From positions 496,001 through 560,000 of the forward strand of contig NZ_CP050303.1 of the NCBI RefSeq assembly GCF_014189505.1: a stretch of DNA of 64,000 bases, written 5' to 3'. Origin of the DNA: Phyllobacterium sp. 628 (GTDB lineage: Bacteria; Pseudomonadota; Alphaproteobacteria; Rhizobiales; Rhizobiaceae). How positions within the stretch are numbered: position 1 is the stretch's first letter; every line of letters starts with the position of its first letter. The translations under genes and the position numbers were made by a program. Shown here piece after piece: positions 1 through 9,427 of this stretch. The notes under the pieces were generated by a model. The model worked only from the letters and a program-made list of their open reading frames with translations. It searched no databases and had not been told where the DNA came from.

Positions 1-14
1 CGCGCCGCTCGATC

Positions 15-578
15 TTAAAAACCCAGCGACTGCTGGGCGGGTGGAGGCGGGCCAACATGCACGCCTTCCAACTCCAGCATCCGCACCTTGGCAGTTGATC
101 CGCCTGGTGCGGAAAAACCACCGACCTTGCCGCCTGCTGCCAAAACGCGGTGGCAGGGAATGATCAGAGCTACCGGGTTTTTCGCCATGGCTTGGCCGAC
201 ATCCCTTGCAGCTTCCGGTCCTGCGCCAAGCTCTTTGGCCAAAGCCCCATAAGTGGTGGTGTGACCCCAAGCAATTTTGCGGGCTCTAGCATAAACCTCC
301 TTGAAGAACGCATCCTGCCCTTCGAGATCGAGTTTAAGGCTGGAAAAATCCACCTCTGCCCCGTCAAAATAACGCTTCACCGCAGCAATCGCCTCGCTCA
401 CATCAGGCGTTGGAGTGTGCTGTTCGGCTTGTGGCAGACGGCGCAGCAAAAGACGTTCAGTTCCTGCCGCACTGCTGGTTGGCAACTGGAACCGCGTGAT
501 ACCGGCATCGTTCCAGGCGATACCGCAATCCCCCCCAGCCGTTTCGAATATAGAGTAGTGGTGCACTGTCTGACCCAT
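15..578 (-). CDS. ogt: Methylated-DNA--protein-cysteine S-methyltransferase (O6-alkylguanine-DNA alkyltransferase)
   Basis: Suicide DNA-repair enzyme that transfers alkyl groups from O6-alkylguanine to its own cysteine. The 187-residue protein has the family-defining IPCHRV motif, with the acceptor cysteine near residue 142. The C-terminal DNA-binding domain precedes it, with the stretch AWGHTTTYGALAKELG recognisable as the winged-helix region and GGFSAPGG after the active site. The N-terminal part (residues 1-80) is the less conserved ribonuclease-H-like domain. There is no AraC/Ada domain, so this is the constitutive Ogt type rather than Ada. The start at MGQTVHHY gives the normal family length. 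It lies downstream of the polyol operon on the same strand but is separated by 76 bp, and a functional link is not apparent. Confidence 0.93.
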   Translation of the reverse strand: MGQTVHHYSIFETAGGDCGIAWNDAGITRFQLPTSSAAGTERLLLRRLPQAEQHTPTPDVSEAIAAVKRYFDGAEVDFSSLKLDLEGQDAFFKEVYARARKIAWGHTTTYGALAKELGAGPEAARDVGQAMAKNPVALIIPCHRVLAAGGKVGGFSAPGGSTAKVRMLELEGVHVGPPPPAQQSLGF

Positions 579-654
579 GACATGGCCTCCGTGTTTTTAC
601 CTGTCATGAACATTGTCAGTCTGACGATCAAATACAACCCGTTTCTTGCACAAC

Positions 655-2280
655 CTATCTCCCAGCGAGAATGAGATCGGCTGCCTTTTCAGCAATCATG
701 ATAACCGGCGAGTTTGTGTTCCCGGAAACGATATTCGGCATGACGGATGCATCGACAACCCGCAGGCCTGCAATCCCATGCACACGCAATGCATTATCCA
801 CGACGGCGAGATTATCACTGCCCATCTTGCACGTTCCAACCGGGTGAAAGATCGTCGTCGCAATATCTCCGGCACGATGGATCAATTCATCATCACTCTG
901 AAACTGTGGGCCGGGCAGCATCTCGGTCGGGCGGTATTTTTGGAGCGTGCGCGTTGCCATGAGGTTGCGGGCATGGCGGATTGATCTTGCGGCGAGCAAT
1001 CTGTCGCCCGCTGTGGAAAGATAATTTGGCTTTATGTCAGGTGAGACGCTGCTGTCAGATCCGTTGATATGCACAGTGCCCCGGCTCTCGGGCCGCAAAT
1101 TACAGACCGAGACTGTCACTGCGGGATAGCGATGCAAGGGTTCACCGAGCCGATCCGTGCTGAGCGGTTGCACGTGATATTCTAGGTCAGGCGTCGCGAC
1201 AGCCGGATCGCTTTTCGCGAAGATACCGAGCTGGCTCGGGGCCATGGAAAGCGGGCCAGACCGGCGGAAAGCATATTCCAGCCCCATTCCCGCCCGCGAA
1301 AAGAGATTGTGGTAAAGCTGGTTGAGTGTCTTTGCGCCTTCGATGCGAAACACGGTGCGGATTTGCAGATGATCCTGCAGGTTTTCACCCACGCCTTGCA
1401 GTTCATGCAGCGGCTGAATTCCCGAATTCTGCAGAACATCGGAGCGGCCAATCCCCGACAGTTCAAGGATTTTCGGGGAGTTGATCGCCCCTGCCGACAG
1501 GATGATCTCTCTGTCAGCCGCCGCCGTATAGGTTGTACCACGCAGGCGATAACGGATGCGCGCCGCGCGCCTGCCGTCCAATTCCAGCTTCTCGACTTCA
1601 GCGCCGGTGAGCACGCGAAGATTGCGCTGCTTCATGGCGGGGCGCAGGAATGCCTTTGTCGTGTTCCAGCGGACACCGCCGCGCTGATTGACTTCGAAAT
1701 AACCGGAGCCCTCATTGTCGCCAGCGTTGAAATCCTCCGTCTTGGGAATACCGAGTTCTTCCGCCGCGACGCGGAATGCATCAAGAATGGGCCAGGAAAG
1801 CCGCTGCCGTTCAACCCGCCATTCACCTCCGGAGCCGTGCTGGGCAGATGAACCACGATAATTATCCTCGGACTTCAGGAAATAGGGCAGCACGTCGTCC
1901 CAGCCCCATCCTGTATTTCCCGCTTGCCGCCAGCCATCATAGTCAGCCGCTTGCCCGCGCATGTAGATCATGCCGTTGATGGACGAACAGCCGCCGAGGA
2001 CCTTCCCGCGTGGATAGGGCAATGATCGGCCGTTGAGACCTGGTTCCTGTGCCGTCTTCATCATCCAGTCGGTTCGCGGATTGCCCATGCAATAGAGATA
2101 GCCGATTGGAACATGTACCCAATGGTAACGGTCACTGCCGCCCGCTTCGAGCAAAAGCACACGGTTTTTCGGATCAGCCGACAGCCGGTTTGCCAGCACA
2201 CAGCCAGCGGAACCCGCTCCGATTATAATGAAATCGTAGCTGCCCGCATCGACCGCTGTTTCTTGCGTTTCTCCGCTCAT
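655..2280 (-). CDS. GMC family FAD-dependent oxidoreductase (choline/alcohol dehydrogenase-like)
   Basis: A 541-residue GMC oxidoreductase that oxidises a primary or secondary alcohol using FAD. The N-terminal dinucleotide fold [16 protein letters not shown] is at about residues 18-33, the first GMC signature ([20 protein letters not shown]) is near residue 90, and the C-terminal HPVGTCKMG motif with the catalytic His is at about 479. The paired Asn lies in NTNSP near 521. No signal peptide is seen, so it is probably cytoplasmic. It is the last gene of the polyol operon, and its start overlaps the end of the kinase frame by 4 bp (ATGA), implying translational coupling. Many relatives are annotated as choline dehydrogenase, but the context argues for a sugar alcohol or a pathway aldehyde/alcohol. 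The substrate cannot be told from sequence. Confidence 0.9.
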   Translation of the reverse strand: MSGETQETAVDAGSYDFIIIGAGSAGCVLANRLSADPKNRVLLLEAGGSDRYHWVHVPIGYLYCMGNPRTDWMMKTAQEPGLNGRSLPYPRGKVLGGCSSINGMIYMRGQAADYDGWRQAGNTGWGWDDVLPYFLKSEDNYRGSSAQHGSGGEWRVERQRLSWPILDAFRVAAEELGIPKTEDFNAGDNEGSGYFEVNQRGGVRWNTTKAFLRPAMKQRNLRVLTGAEVEKLELDGRRAARIRYRLRGTTYTAAADREIILSAGAINSPKILELSGIGRSDVLQNSGIQPLHELQGVGENLQDHLQIRTVFRIEGAKTLNQLYHNLFSRAGMGLEYAFRRSGPLSMAPSQLGIFAKSDPAVATPDLEYHVQPLSTDRLGEPLHRYPAVTVSVCNLRPESRGTVHINGSDSSVSPDIKPNYLSTAGDRLLAARSIRHARNLMATRTLQKYRPTEMLPGPQFQSDDELIHRAGDIATTIFHPVGTCKMGSDNLAVVDNALRVHGIAGLRVVDASVMPNIVSGNTNSPVIMIAEKAADLILAGR

Positions 2281-3807
2281 GCCGCCACCCCTGCGGCGGC
2301 TGTTTCGGCTTCCGTCATGCGACGCCAGATCGGCGTCATCGCATCGGCAATATCGCGGTAAAGCTGATAGCGGCGCGCGTAGTAAGAAGCACGTGCTGCA
2401 TCCGGCCGGTAATGGCGGTCAGTTTGGACCATCGCAGCTGCACCGGCTTCGAAATCCGGGAAAATGCCGACACCTGTCCCAGCCGCTATTGCCGCACCCA
2501 ATGCGCCGGTCTGGCTCGACCGCGGCACCGTTACCGGCACGCCGAGAACATCCGCAAAAACTTGCGGCCAGAATTTGCTGCGCGAACCACCACCGGAAAG
2601 CACAGCTTCACTGAAACCGGCCCCCGCCGCACGCAAGGTTTCGATATGCTGACGATGACCGAAGGCAACGCCCTCAAGCAACGCACGGATCAAGTGACCT
2701 TTCGTATGCCATCCCGCGATACCATAGAACCCTGCCCGCGCATTGCCATCCTGTTGCGCCCCATAGAGGAACGGATGATAGATCGGATCATTCGCGGCCG
2801 GTTCCACGGTAGCCGCGAGTTCGCAGCAAACATCAAATGGTGATCGTCCGTCGGAACGTTCTTCGTGAAAGAACTCACGCACCAGCCATTCCAGATTGGC
2901 AGCGGACGTAGCACTCGACTCGATTGCCATATAGCGCTCGCGATCGAAGGTCGATGACATGAAGACGGGGCCATCAAGCCGTGGCCGATCGATAACCACC
3001 TGATTGATACTCCAGGTTCCGACTATGATCGAGGCCGCACCGGTTTTGGTGACTCCCGATCCAATCGCCGAGGCGATTACGTCGAAAAAAGCCCCCAACC
3101 ACGGGCGTTCCGGCGGCAAGACCAGTCTCTGTTGCGGCCTTCTCTGTCACCACTCCGGCAATGTCGGCACTTTCGATCAATGGCGGCAACAAATCCATAC
3201 AGTCGTCAAGGCCGTAGGCCGCCATCAACGCGCTGTCATACCGGCGTTGCGTCACATCAAGCAGGCCGCAACCGGTCATATCCGAGACATCGCTCACACG
3301 CTTGTCAGTAAGGCGATTGACGATGAAATCCTTGCACAGGAAAACCGTGCCGATCTTGTGAAATGTCTCCGGCCGGTGCCGTTTGATCCATGCCAGCAAT
3401 GTCGGTGTCTGCGATGGCCACGGCCGTTGCAAGCCAATCGGGTAGGTACGATCACCCACGCCCTCCGCCTGCCATTTTTCCACGAGATCCGCGGCGCGCG
3501 TGTCGAGCGACTGAATCGCGAGCAGCGGCTCGCCCTCCCGGTCAAGCGTGTACAATCCGTTGCCGTGTCCGGCACAACCGATGGCGGCAATCTGCTCCGG
3601 CCGAATGCCGGCCTGATCAATGCAGGTGCGGATTACCAGCTTGGCATTTGCCCAAAGCTCGCCAAGTCCGCGTTCGACATGCCCCGGCAGCGGCATATTG
3701 CTGTGCCCTTCTTCGGCAGCCGATGCTATTTCGTTGCCTTGCCGGTCAAAGATCACCGCCTTGATGATCGTATTGCCGGCATCCAGCCCCAAAAGATATT
3801 CTCCCAT
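2277..3807 (-). pseudogene. FGGY-family carbohydrate (polyol/ketose) kinase, frameshifted
   Basis: Two reading frames together make one FGGY kinase (xylulokinase/erythritol-kinase type). The N-terminal half starts at 3807 behind a strong GAGGAGGGG ribosome site, with GLDAGNTIIKAVIFD as the first phosphate-binding strand, CAGHGNGLY, and TYPIGLQRPWPSQTPTLLAW. It runs in frame to TPVVGG and then goes out of frame. The C-terminal half (about 3095-2277) continues with FFDVIASAIGSG, the adenosine motif SGGGSRSKFWPQVFADVLG and GALGAAIAAG. The break falls at the run of five G and six T on the coding strand (3086-3096). The span is 1531 nt, one base more than a 509-codon gene, so a single extra base explains it. 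This is either a real +1 frameshift, a phase-variable or slippage site, or a sequencing error. All catalytic parts are otherwise present. Confidence 0.88.
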
Positions 3808-3839
3808 TCGGAACCCCTCCTCAGGTTCTATTCGTATTC

Positions 3840-4682
3840 TCAGCTTTGCTGATAAATCGCGTAGGCATCTTCGCCGCTGGCATTGTCATGGATAATGGCC
3901 ATCAGCCCCCGCACCACCGCGCTCGGATTTGCGTGCTGATAAATATTGCGGCCATAAACCATACCGACAGCGCCTTGCTGCATCAGTGCAGACGATTTGT
4001 CGAAAACTGCCCGCAAATCCTCCTTGCCTCCCCCTCGGACAAGCACCGGACAACGCGCCGCTTCCACAACGCGGTGGAAATCTCCGGCCGCCGACGTCGG
4101 ATCCGCCTTGATGATATCCGCACCCATTTCGCGCGCAAGCCGGGTTAGAGTGACGATCTTATCCGCATCGCCATCGACCATGTAACCGCCACGCTCGGTG
4201 ACTGGCTGCATGACCAGCGGCTCGATCATCAGCGGCATGCCATATTTCTCGCAATCGGCACGCACCCTTGCAATATTTTGAACGCACTGGCGGAAAAGAT
4301 CAGGTTCATCGGGAAGCATGAAAAGGTTGACCACCACGCAGGCCGCATCCATCGCGATGGCGCCGATCAGCGGTTCCGCTTCGTTCTGCAGAACGGCCCA
4401 CATATCGCGATGCCGGATGGGATTGTAGGGATTGCCCATGTCGATCCGCATGACGAGTGCTGGCTTGTCCTTGCCGGTCACATCCTGCAAGAGGTCAGCC
4501 TGACCGTAATTCATCTGGATCGCGTCAGGTGCAGCAGCCACGAGTGCCTGCACAACACCCTCCATGTCCTCAAGTCCGGTGAGAAAGGATGTCTCGTTGC
4601 AGACGCCATGGTCGATTGCAACATCAAGACAGCGGCCATTGCCGAAAAGCCGGTTCATCCGGACTTTATGGTTATTTCGCAT
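3840..4682 (-). CDS. Class I (Schiff-base) aldolase, DeoC/FbaB/LacD (DhnA-LsrF) family
   Basis: A 280-residue TIM-barrel aldolase. The likely Schiff-base lysine is in GADIIKADPT (about residue 193), followed by the phosphate-binding segment PVLVRGGGKED, and the barrel starts with CLDVAIDHGV. This family includes FbaB, LsrF and tagatose-bisphosphate aldolases and cleaves phosphorylated ketoses to dihydroxyacetone phosphate or a related C3 unit plus an aldehyde. Its start overlaps the stop of the GlpD-like gene by 11 bp and it precedes the kinase by 32 bp. By inference it acts on a ketose phosphate made by the kinase and FAD dehydrogenase of the same operon. The exact substrate is not decidable from sequence. 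Confidence 0.87.
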   Translation of the reverse strand: MRNNHKVRMNRLFGNGRCLDVAIDHGVCNETSFLTGLEDMEGVVQALVAAAPDAIQMNYGQADLLQDVTGKDKPALVMRIDMGNPYNPIRHRDMWAVLQNEAEPLIGAIAMDAACVVVNLFMLPDEPDLFRQCVQNIARVRADCEKYGMPLMIEPLVMQPVTERGGYMVDGDADKIVTLTRLAREMGADIIKADPTSAAGDFHRVVEAARCPVLVRGGGKEDLRAVFDKSSALMQQGAVGMVYGRNIYQHANPSAVVRGLMAIIHDNASGEDAYAIYQQS

Positions 4683-6402
4683 ATTCTACTCCTTGTTCAT
4701 TCCGTGCGGTCAGTGCGTCGAGGCCAACCCTATGGCGCTCGGTCATCAATGTAAGAAATCGCTTACGCTCGGCCGCGCGAAGCGGCGGCGCCCATTGCTT
4801 TTCGCTTGCGATGAGATCAAGCACGGCTTCGGTCATATCCAGCGACAATTGCCCGCTGATTGCCAGCGTTGTGCGCCGCAACAGGAGATCGTCGAGATGT
4901 TCCACGGCTTCGTGGCGAATGAGAAACAGCATCTCCCGAACAGAATAGCCGGCATGCGGCAATGCCCCATCATTACCGTCTGCGATGAACCGGGCAATCA
5001 TCTCCGCATCCGTGCCGTACCGCTCGAACAGTTCGGCCATGCGAGCCTGAGTGACGCCTGTTGTGGCGGCCGTTTGCGAAATCCAATCTCTGGAGCTCAC
5101 TGGAAAATCCCGGCCGCCGCCAATCGGCCGGGCTATTGTGGTGACACGCCGCACCTGCTTCAGGCGCTCCAGTGTCATATCGGCAGCGAGTTCACCAAAT
5201 GAGCGGAACGTCGTCCATTTACCGCCGATCATGCACAAGACTGGCGGTCCATCCTCGACGGGATCGATGATCGTGCAAAAATGATCGCGCGGGATACGTC
5301 CGGTAAAGCTGTCCTTGCTGGCGGGAAGCGGCCGCACGCCGGAAAACTGGAAGACAATGTCTTCGGGACGAATGCGAATGCCCGGAAGCACAAAAGCCAG
5401 AGATTGCAGAATGTAATCCCGTTCATCCGGGCTGCAGGACACGGTTTCCGGGTCATCAACGCGTATATCTGTCGAGCCGACCAGCACTTTGCCAAGATAG
5501 GGAAAGAGGATGCAGATGCGGCCGTCCTCATTCTCGTAATAGATCATGTGACCATCAAGTGCGTCACGAAGTTCGGCATTATCAATAATCAGGTGCGAAC
5601 CCTTGGTGCCCCCCACCAGCGGCTCTTGCCGCGCCTCCTCTGGCAGCAGGCTCGCATTGGCGATATCGATCCAGCCGCCAGTCGCGTTGATGATGAATGC
5701 AGGCTGGACCAGTGCAATCACACCGCTGATATGATCATGGATGGTGAATGCCCCGCGTTCGTCCCTGCGAAGCTCGGCGTAGTTCAAGGCGCGGGCGTGT
5801 GGTCCAGCAGATAATCCGTCCTGCAACAGTTCGATACCAATCCGTTCAGGTTGCCTGACCCAGGCATCATGATAGGTTGCCGAACTTTTGATTGCAGGAT
5901 TCAACGCTGGCCATTTGGCCAGCGTGGCCCGCCGGCCACGAAAACGATGGCGTGGCATCAGGGCACGTTTACGCGTCAGAAAATCATAGATACTGAGCCC
6001 TGTCTTGATGGCAATGGCACCGCGGCGGCTCGGCTTGCGGGTCAATCCAAGGAACCGCACAACGCCGTTGGCCAAACCGGAGAAAATATCGAATACCGGA
6101 ACCGTTGTCGGCAGTGGCGCGACGAGATGCGGGGCATTGCGCAACAGGCGGTCGCGCTCAACGAGCGACTCCTTGACCAGGGCAAATTCGCCGTTTTCGA
6201 GATAACGCAGGCCACCATGCACCATGCGCGACAGGGCAGCGCTCGCACCGGAACAGTAGTCGTGCTTCTCCACGAGCAGGACATTGATGCCTTGCAGTGC
6301 CAGTTCGCGGAACACGCTGATGCCGTTGATGCCACCGCCAACAACGCACACGTCCACCTTCGGACTTCGACGAAGTCCGTCAAATATCTCTTCCCGGTTC
6401 AT
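4672..6402 (-). CDS. GlpD/EryB-like FAD-dependent glycerol-3-phosphate (polyol-phosphate) dehydrogenase
   Basis: A 576-residue flavoprotein of the GlpD family. The FAD-binding Rossmann motif VCVVGGGINGISVFREL is at about residues 18-34. The family signature SRMVHGGLRYLENGEF follows near residue 60, IGGKWTTFR is in the second FAD-contact region, and the C-terminal DAO_C helical domain covers about 400-576. GlpD oxidises glycerol 3-phosphate and passes electrons to quinone at the inner membrane. The related EryB of Brucella oxidises L-erythritol phosphate. Placement among a kinase, an aldolase and a sugar importer favours a polyol phosphate as substrate. It is 11 bp downstream of the aldo/keto reductase gene and overlaps the aldolase gene. 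A plain GlpD cannot be excluded. Confidence 0.9.
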   Translation of the reverse strand: MNREEIFDGLRRSPKVDVCVVGGGINGISVFRELALQGINVLLVEKHDYCSGASAALSRMVHGGLRYLENGEFALVKESLVERDRLLRNAPHLVAPLPTTVPVFDIFSGLANGVVRFLGLTRKPSRRGAIAIKTGLSIYDFLTRKRALMPRHRFRGRRATLAKWPALNPAIKSSATYHDAWVRQPERIGIELLQDGLSAGPHARALNYAELRRDERGAFTIHDHISGVIALVQPAFIINATGGWIDIANASLLPEEARQEPLVGGTKGSHLIIDNAELRDALDGHMIYYENEDGRICILFPYLGKVLVGSTDIRVDDPETVSCSPDERDYILQSLAFVLPGIRIRPEDIVFQFSGVRPLPASKDSFTGRIPRDHFCTIIDPVEDGPPVLCMIGGKWTTFRSFGELAADMTLERLKQVRRVTTIARPIGGGRDFPVSSRDWISQTAATTGVTQARMAELFERYGTDAEMIARFIADGNDGALPHAGYSVREMLFLIRHEAVEHLDDLLLRRTTLAISGQLSLDMTEAVLDLIASEKQWAPPLRAAERKRFLTLMTERHRVGLDALTARNEQGVEYAK

Positions 6403-6413
6403 GATGCTGCCTG

Positions 6414-7409
6414 TTACCTGTCCATATGTGCCAGTTTCACCGCGATGGCCGCGTCAATGGCCGAAAGGTCTTCCCCCTCAAGCCGGATGGTGCCGGCCGT
6501 GGCATTCTCAAGCGCCTGCTCCGGATTGCGGGCACCGCACAGGGCGAAAGTCACACCCGGTTGTGCGAGCGTCCATGCAATCACGATCTGGGCAATGCTG
6601 GCTTTGTGCTTGTCGGCCAGAGGCCGAATGGCATCGGCAAAATCCTTGGCTTTCGACCTGTTGCCAACCGAAAAGCGCGGATTGTCCTTGCGCTGATCAT
6701 CACCGGAAAAGACCCGGCCCGGATCAATCATTCCGGAAAGCAAACCCAAGGCCAGCGAGGAATAGCTCAGCGTCGCCACATTGTTTCGTTTCGTTAAGGG
6801 CAGCAACTCGATCTCGATTTCCCGGTCAATCATGCTGAACCGTTCCTGGATCGCATCCAGAGAGCCGGTTGCAATATAGGCATTGAGATCCGCCGGACTG
6901 ACATTGCTTGCGCCGATAGCGCGGATTTTTCCCGCACTGCGCAAATCTTCGAGCGCGCGCACTGTTTCCTCAATTGGTGTCGTCGGGTCTTGCCAATGCG
7001 TGATGTAGAGGTCGATATAATCAGTTCGAAGCCGTTTCAGACTTTCCTCCACCTCGTGAAAAATCGCGTCCCGTCCGAGGTAGCGATGCACAGGCTTGTC
7101 ATCCTGATCAAAGAAATGGCGGCCCTTTTGTGTGTGCCAGACAAGCCCGCATTTGGTTGCAATCACCGCCTTGTCGCGCCGTCCTTCAAGGGCCTTGCCG
7201 ACAATCTCTTCAGACCGCCCGAGGCCATAGGCTGGCGCGGTATCGATCAACGTCACGCCAGCATCCAGCGATGCCTGGATCGCAGCAATTGACTGCTTCT
7301 CGTCAGTGCCACCCCACATCCAGCCGCCGATGGCCCATGTGCCAAGCCCGACAGCGGAGGACTTTACCCCGGCTTTGCCGATCGTACATATCAATTGTTC
7401 GCCGGTCAT
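6414..7409 (-). CDS. Aldo/keto reductase
   Basis: A 331-residue NAD(P)-dependent aldo/keto reductase of the YajO/Tas-like type. The barrel begins with GLGTWAIGGWMWGG. The catalytic Asp and Tyr are in DTAPAYGLGRSEE (about residues 56-68), the Lys in VIATKCG (about 85), and the His in YITHWQDP (about 141). The family interconverts carbonyls and alcohols of sugars and aldehydes in the cytosol. Its start overlaps the end of the SorC regulator gene by 4 bp, so it is cotranscribed with the polyol operon. A likely role is reduction or oxidation of the sugar or of the aldehyde released by the operon aldolase, but this is an inference. Confidence 0.92.
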   Translation of the reverse strand: MTGEQLICTIGKAGVKSSAVGLGTWAIGGWMWGGTDEKQSIAAIQASLDAGVTLIDTAPAYGLGRSEEIVGKALEGRRDKAVIATKCGLVWHTQKGRHFFDQDDKPVHRYLGRDAIFHEVEESLKRLRTDYIDLYITHWQDPTTPIEETVRALEDLRSAGKIRAIGASNVSPADLNAYIATGSLDAIQERFSMIDREIEIELLPLTKRNNVATLSYSSLALGLLSGMIDPGRVFSGDDQRKDNPRFSVGNRSKAKDFADAIRPLADKHKASIAQIVIAWTLAQPGVTFALCGARNPEQALENATAGTIRLEGEDLSAIDAAIAVKLAHMDR

Positions 7410-8413
7410 CCCCGTCCTCCTTCAGTGGCTGCAATGTCAAGTATGCGTTGTCCCGTTGCTTCGTCCGTAACGAGTGTATCGAGGTGATTGCCGCGCATGA
7501 TGCTGAGGATCGGCCGCGCTTTGTTCGGGCCGCTCGCCAGCCCAATTTTGGTCGGGATCGAGGCAAATTCCTGCAATGTCAGCGAAACCAGTGAGCTGTT
7601 CAGGCTGTAGTCGCAAACCTGCCCCTGATCATCGAGCAGATGGGCGAGCAGTTCGCACCGCGCACCGGAACGCTCTATGGCTTCCTGATCCGTGCTCGAG
7701 GACGGATGCAGATCGTAATAACTTGAATCATTCGTCAGGATCGAGCCGATGCCGACAACCGCGATCTTCGCCTCACGTGCCCGTTTGAAGACGTCCGCAA
7801 CCGAGCGCATATTGATCAGCATACCGCGCTCCGCCGCACTGTCGGCAAAAAGCGGTGCGTGTATCTGATAGGCACGGCCACCCAGTTTGTCCGCCATCAT
7901 GGTCGAAACGTGATTGACGTCGGTATAGTGCTTGCCTTGTACGCAGCCTGTCGCCGGGATCACTTCCACATCGAAGCGGCGCGGCGCTTGCAGCCCGGCC
8001 ACAACTGCACTCACGCCCTTGCCGCCGGTGATGCAGATCGTATCGCCGTCCGTGATTTCTTCGAGCAGCAGGCGGGCAGCGGCCTCGCCCACAGCCTGAA
8101 GCGCCGTTTGCGGATTGTCGGATACAGTTGGCACAACCACCACCCGGCTCAGTCCGCCAAGCGCCAGCAGTTGTTCTTCCATATCGATCAGCGGTTCGAC
8201 CGGTGACTTGACCTTGATTTCCACGAGACCGAGCTGACGCCCGCGTTTGATCAGACGATTAACCGTCGGCTGCGAAATGCCCAGCTGATCGGCAATCTGC
8301 GCCTGGGTAAGCCCCTCCAGAAAATGCAGAACCAATGCCTGGTGCATTTGCCGGGCAATAACGATTTCCTCGCGGGGCGCAGAATGTTTTGGTTTGAGAT
8401 TGACGACAGCCAT
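7406..8413 (-). CDS. SorC/EryD-type sugar-binding transcriptional regulator
   Basis: A 335-residue regulator of the SorC (DeoR-like sugar-binding) family. The N-terminal helix-turn-helix is LTQAQIADQLGISQPTVNRL (about residues 37-56). The remainder is the phosphosugar-binding Rossmann-like domain, with ICITGGKGVSAVV, PATGCVQG, and VVGIGSILTNDSSYY near residue 210. Family members such as SorC, DeoR of Bacillus and EryD of Brucella bind a phosphorylated pathway intermediate and release or activate the operon. Here the gene sits inside the operon between the permease and the aldo/keto reductase genes, which predicts autoregulation. The palindrome at 12220-12235 in front of the first gene is the best candidate operator. 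Confidence 0.92.
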   Translation of the reverse strand: MAVVNLKPKHSAPREEIVIARQMHQALVLHFLEGLTQAQIADQLGISQPTVNRLIKRGRQLGLVEIKVKSPVEPLIDMEEQLLALGGLSRVVVVPTVSDNPQTALQAVGEAAARLLLEEITDGDTICITGGKGVSAVVAGLQAPRRFDVEVIPATGCVQGKHYTDVNHVSTMMADKLGGRAYQIHAPLFADSAAERGMLINMRSVADVFKRAREAKIAVVGIGSILTNDSSYYDLHPSSSTDQEAIERSGARCELLAHLLDDQGQVCDYSLNSSLVSLTLQEFASIPTKIGLASGPNKARPILSIMRGNHLDTLVTDEATGQRILDIAATEGGRG

Positions 8414-8415
8414 GA

Positions 8416-9405
8416 TCAGGAAGCCTTCCGCTTATGCAGGAAATGGTCGATTGAGACGGCGGTGAGCAGGATGCAGCCCTTTATCATGTCCTGCCAATAA
8501 ACTGAGATGTCGAGAAGGACGAGCGAACTGGTGACAACCGAAAGCAGCGCGATACCGAGGATTGCACCAAGAATTGTGCCTGATCCGCCGTTGAGCGAAG
8601 CACCGCCGATAACCGCTGCAGCAATAATATTCAGCTCCATCCCAGCGCCGAATGTTGGCGTCGCAGCACCAAAGCGGGACATGTAGATCACCCCAGCAAA
8701 ACCGGCGAGTGTCGAGCAAAGCACCGTCACCCAGAACTTTACCTGCTTTGTCTTGATCCCCGAATAGAGCGCCGCCTTCTCATTGCTCCCGGTATAGAAG
8801 ACCTTGCGCAGTGCGGTGGCGCGCCGAAGCAGGAAATCAAAGAGCACGACAACAGCGACAAAGATGATGATGACATAGGGTACGCCGTGAAAGCTGCCCT
8901 GACCGATCGCCTTGAATGATGGAGGCAATGTAAAGAGCGAGAGCGGTGTTCCCTTGGTAATGATCAGGCAGAGGCCGCGCACGATGACCATACCGGCGAG
9001 CGATGTGATGAAATGGTTCAACCCCACCACCGTGACGAAGAATCCCATGACGCAGCCAATGAGCGAACTTGCCAGAATGCCGATGAGAGAAGCAGTCCAT
9101 GGATCAAGTCCCGCGAGAAATAGGAACCCGGAAAGCACCATGGCGAAACAGACAACCGACCCCACAGCAAGGTCTATACCGCCAACGATGAGCAGAATTG
9201 TCATGCCGACAACAACAATGCCTTCGACGGAAAAGCTCATCAGCATGGCGCGGAAATTGCCAAGTGTGAGAAAGTGTGGAGAGGCAAAGCTCATGGCAAT
9301 GCAGAGTGCCAGGATGATCGCGATCAATCCGGCTTCGCGCATTGATCCCAGCCGCTTCCATGACGGGATGCGCATGTCCTTCGCAGCCAATGTGTCGATT
9401 GCCAT
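8416..9405 (-). CDS. Ribose-type (CUT2) ABC transporter permease, RbsC family
   Basis: A 329-residue inner-membrane permease with about 8-10 hydrophobic segments. It carries the CUT2 permease motifs VVGMTILLIVGGIDLAVGSV near residues 70-90 and AAVIGGASLNGGSGT near 255-270. I chose the start MAIDTLAAKDMR at 9405, 22 bp past the ATPase stop and behind a GGGAG ribosome site. A further in-frame Met lies upstream, inside the ATPase gene. It forms the importer with the double-domain ATPase (9428-10975) and binding protein (11043-12071). These three are the first genes of the operon. The predicted substrate is a sugar or short polyol. Confidence 0.93.
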   Translation of the reverse strand: MAIDTLAAKDMRIPSWKRLGSMREAGLIAIILALCIAMSFASPHFLTLGNFRAMLMSFSVEGIVVVGMTILLIVGGIDLAVGSVVCFAMVLSGFLFLAGLDPWTASLIGILASSLIGCVMGFFVTVVGLNHFITSLAGMVIVRGLCLIITKGTPLSLFTLPPSFKAIGQGSFHGVPYVIIIFVAVVVLFDFLLRRATALRKVFYTGSNEKAALYSGIKTKQVKFWVTVLCSTLAGFAGVIYMSRFGAATPTFGAGMELNIIAAAVIGGASLNGGSGTILGAILGIALLSVVTSSLVLLDISVYWQDMIKGCILLTAVSIDHFLHKRKAS

Positions 9406-9427
9406 TTTCTTTTCTCCCGTTCGTTCT

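Noticed and set aside
2974-3119. Reading the two kinase frames as two separate genes
   Set aside because: Each lacks half of the FGGY fold, and the two halves join exactly at a homopolymer. One broken gene is the simpler reading.
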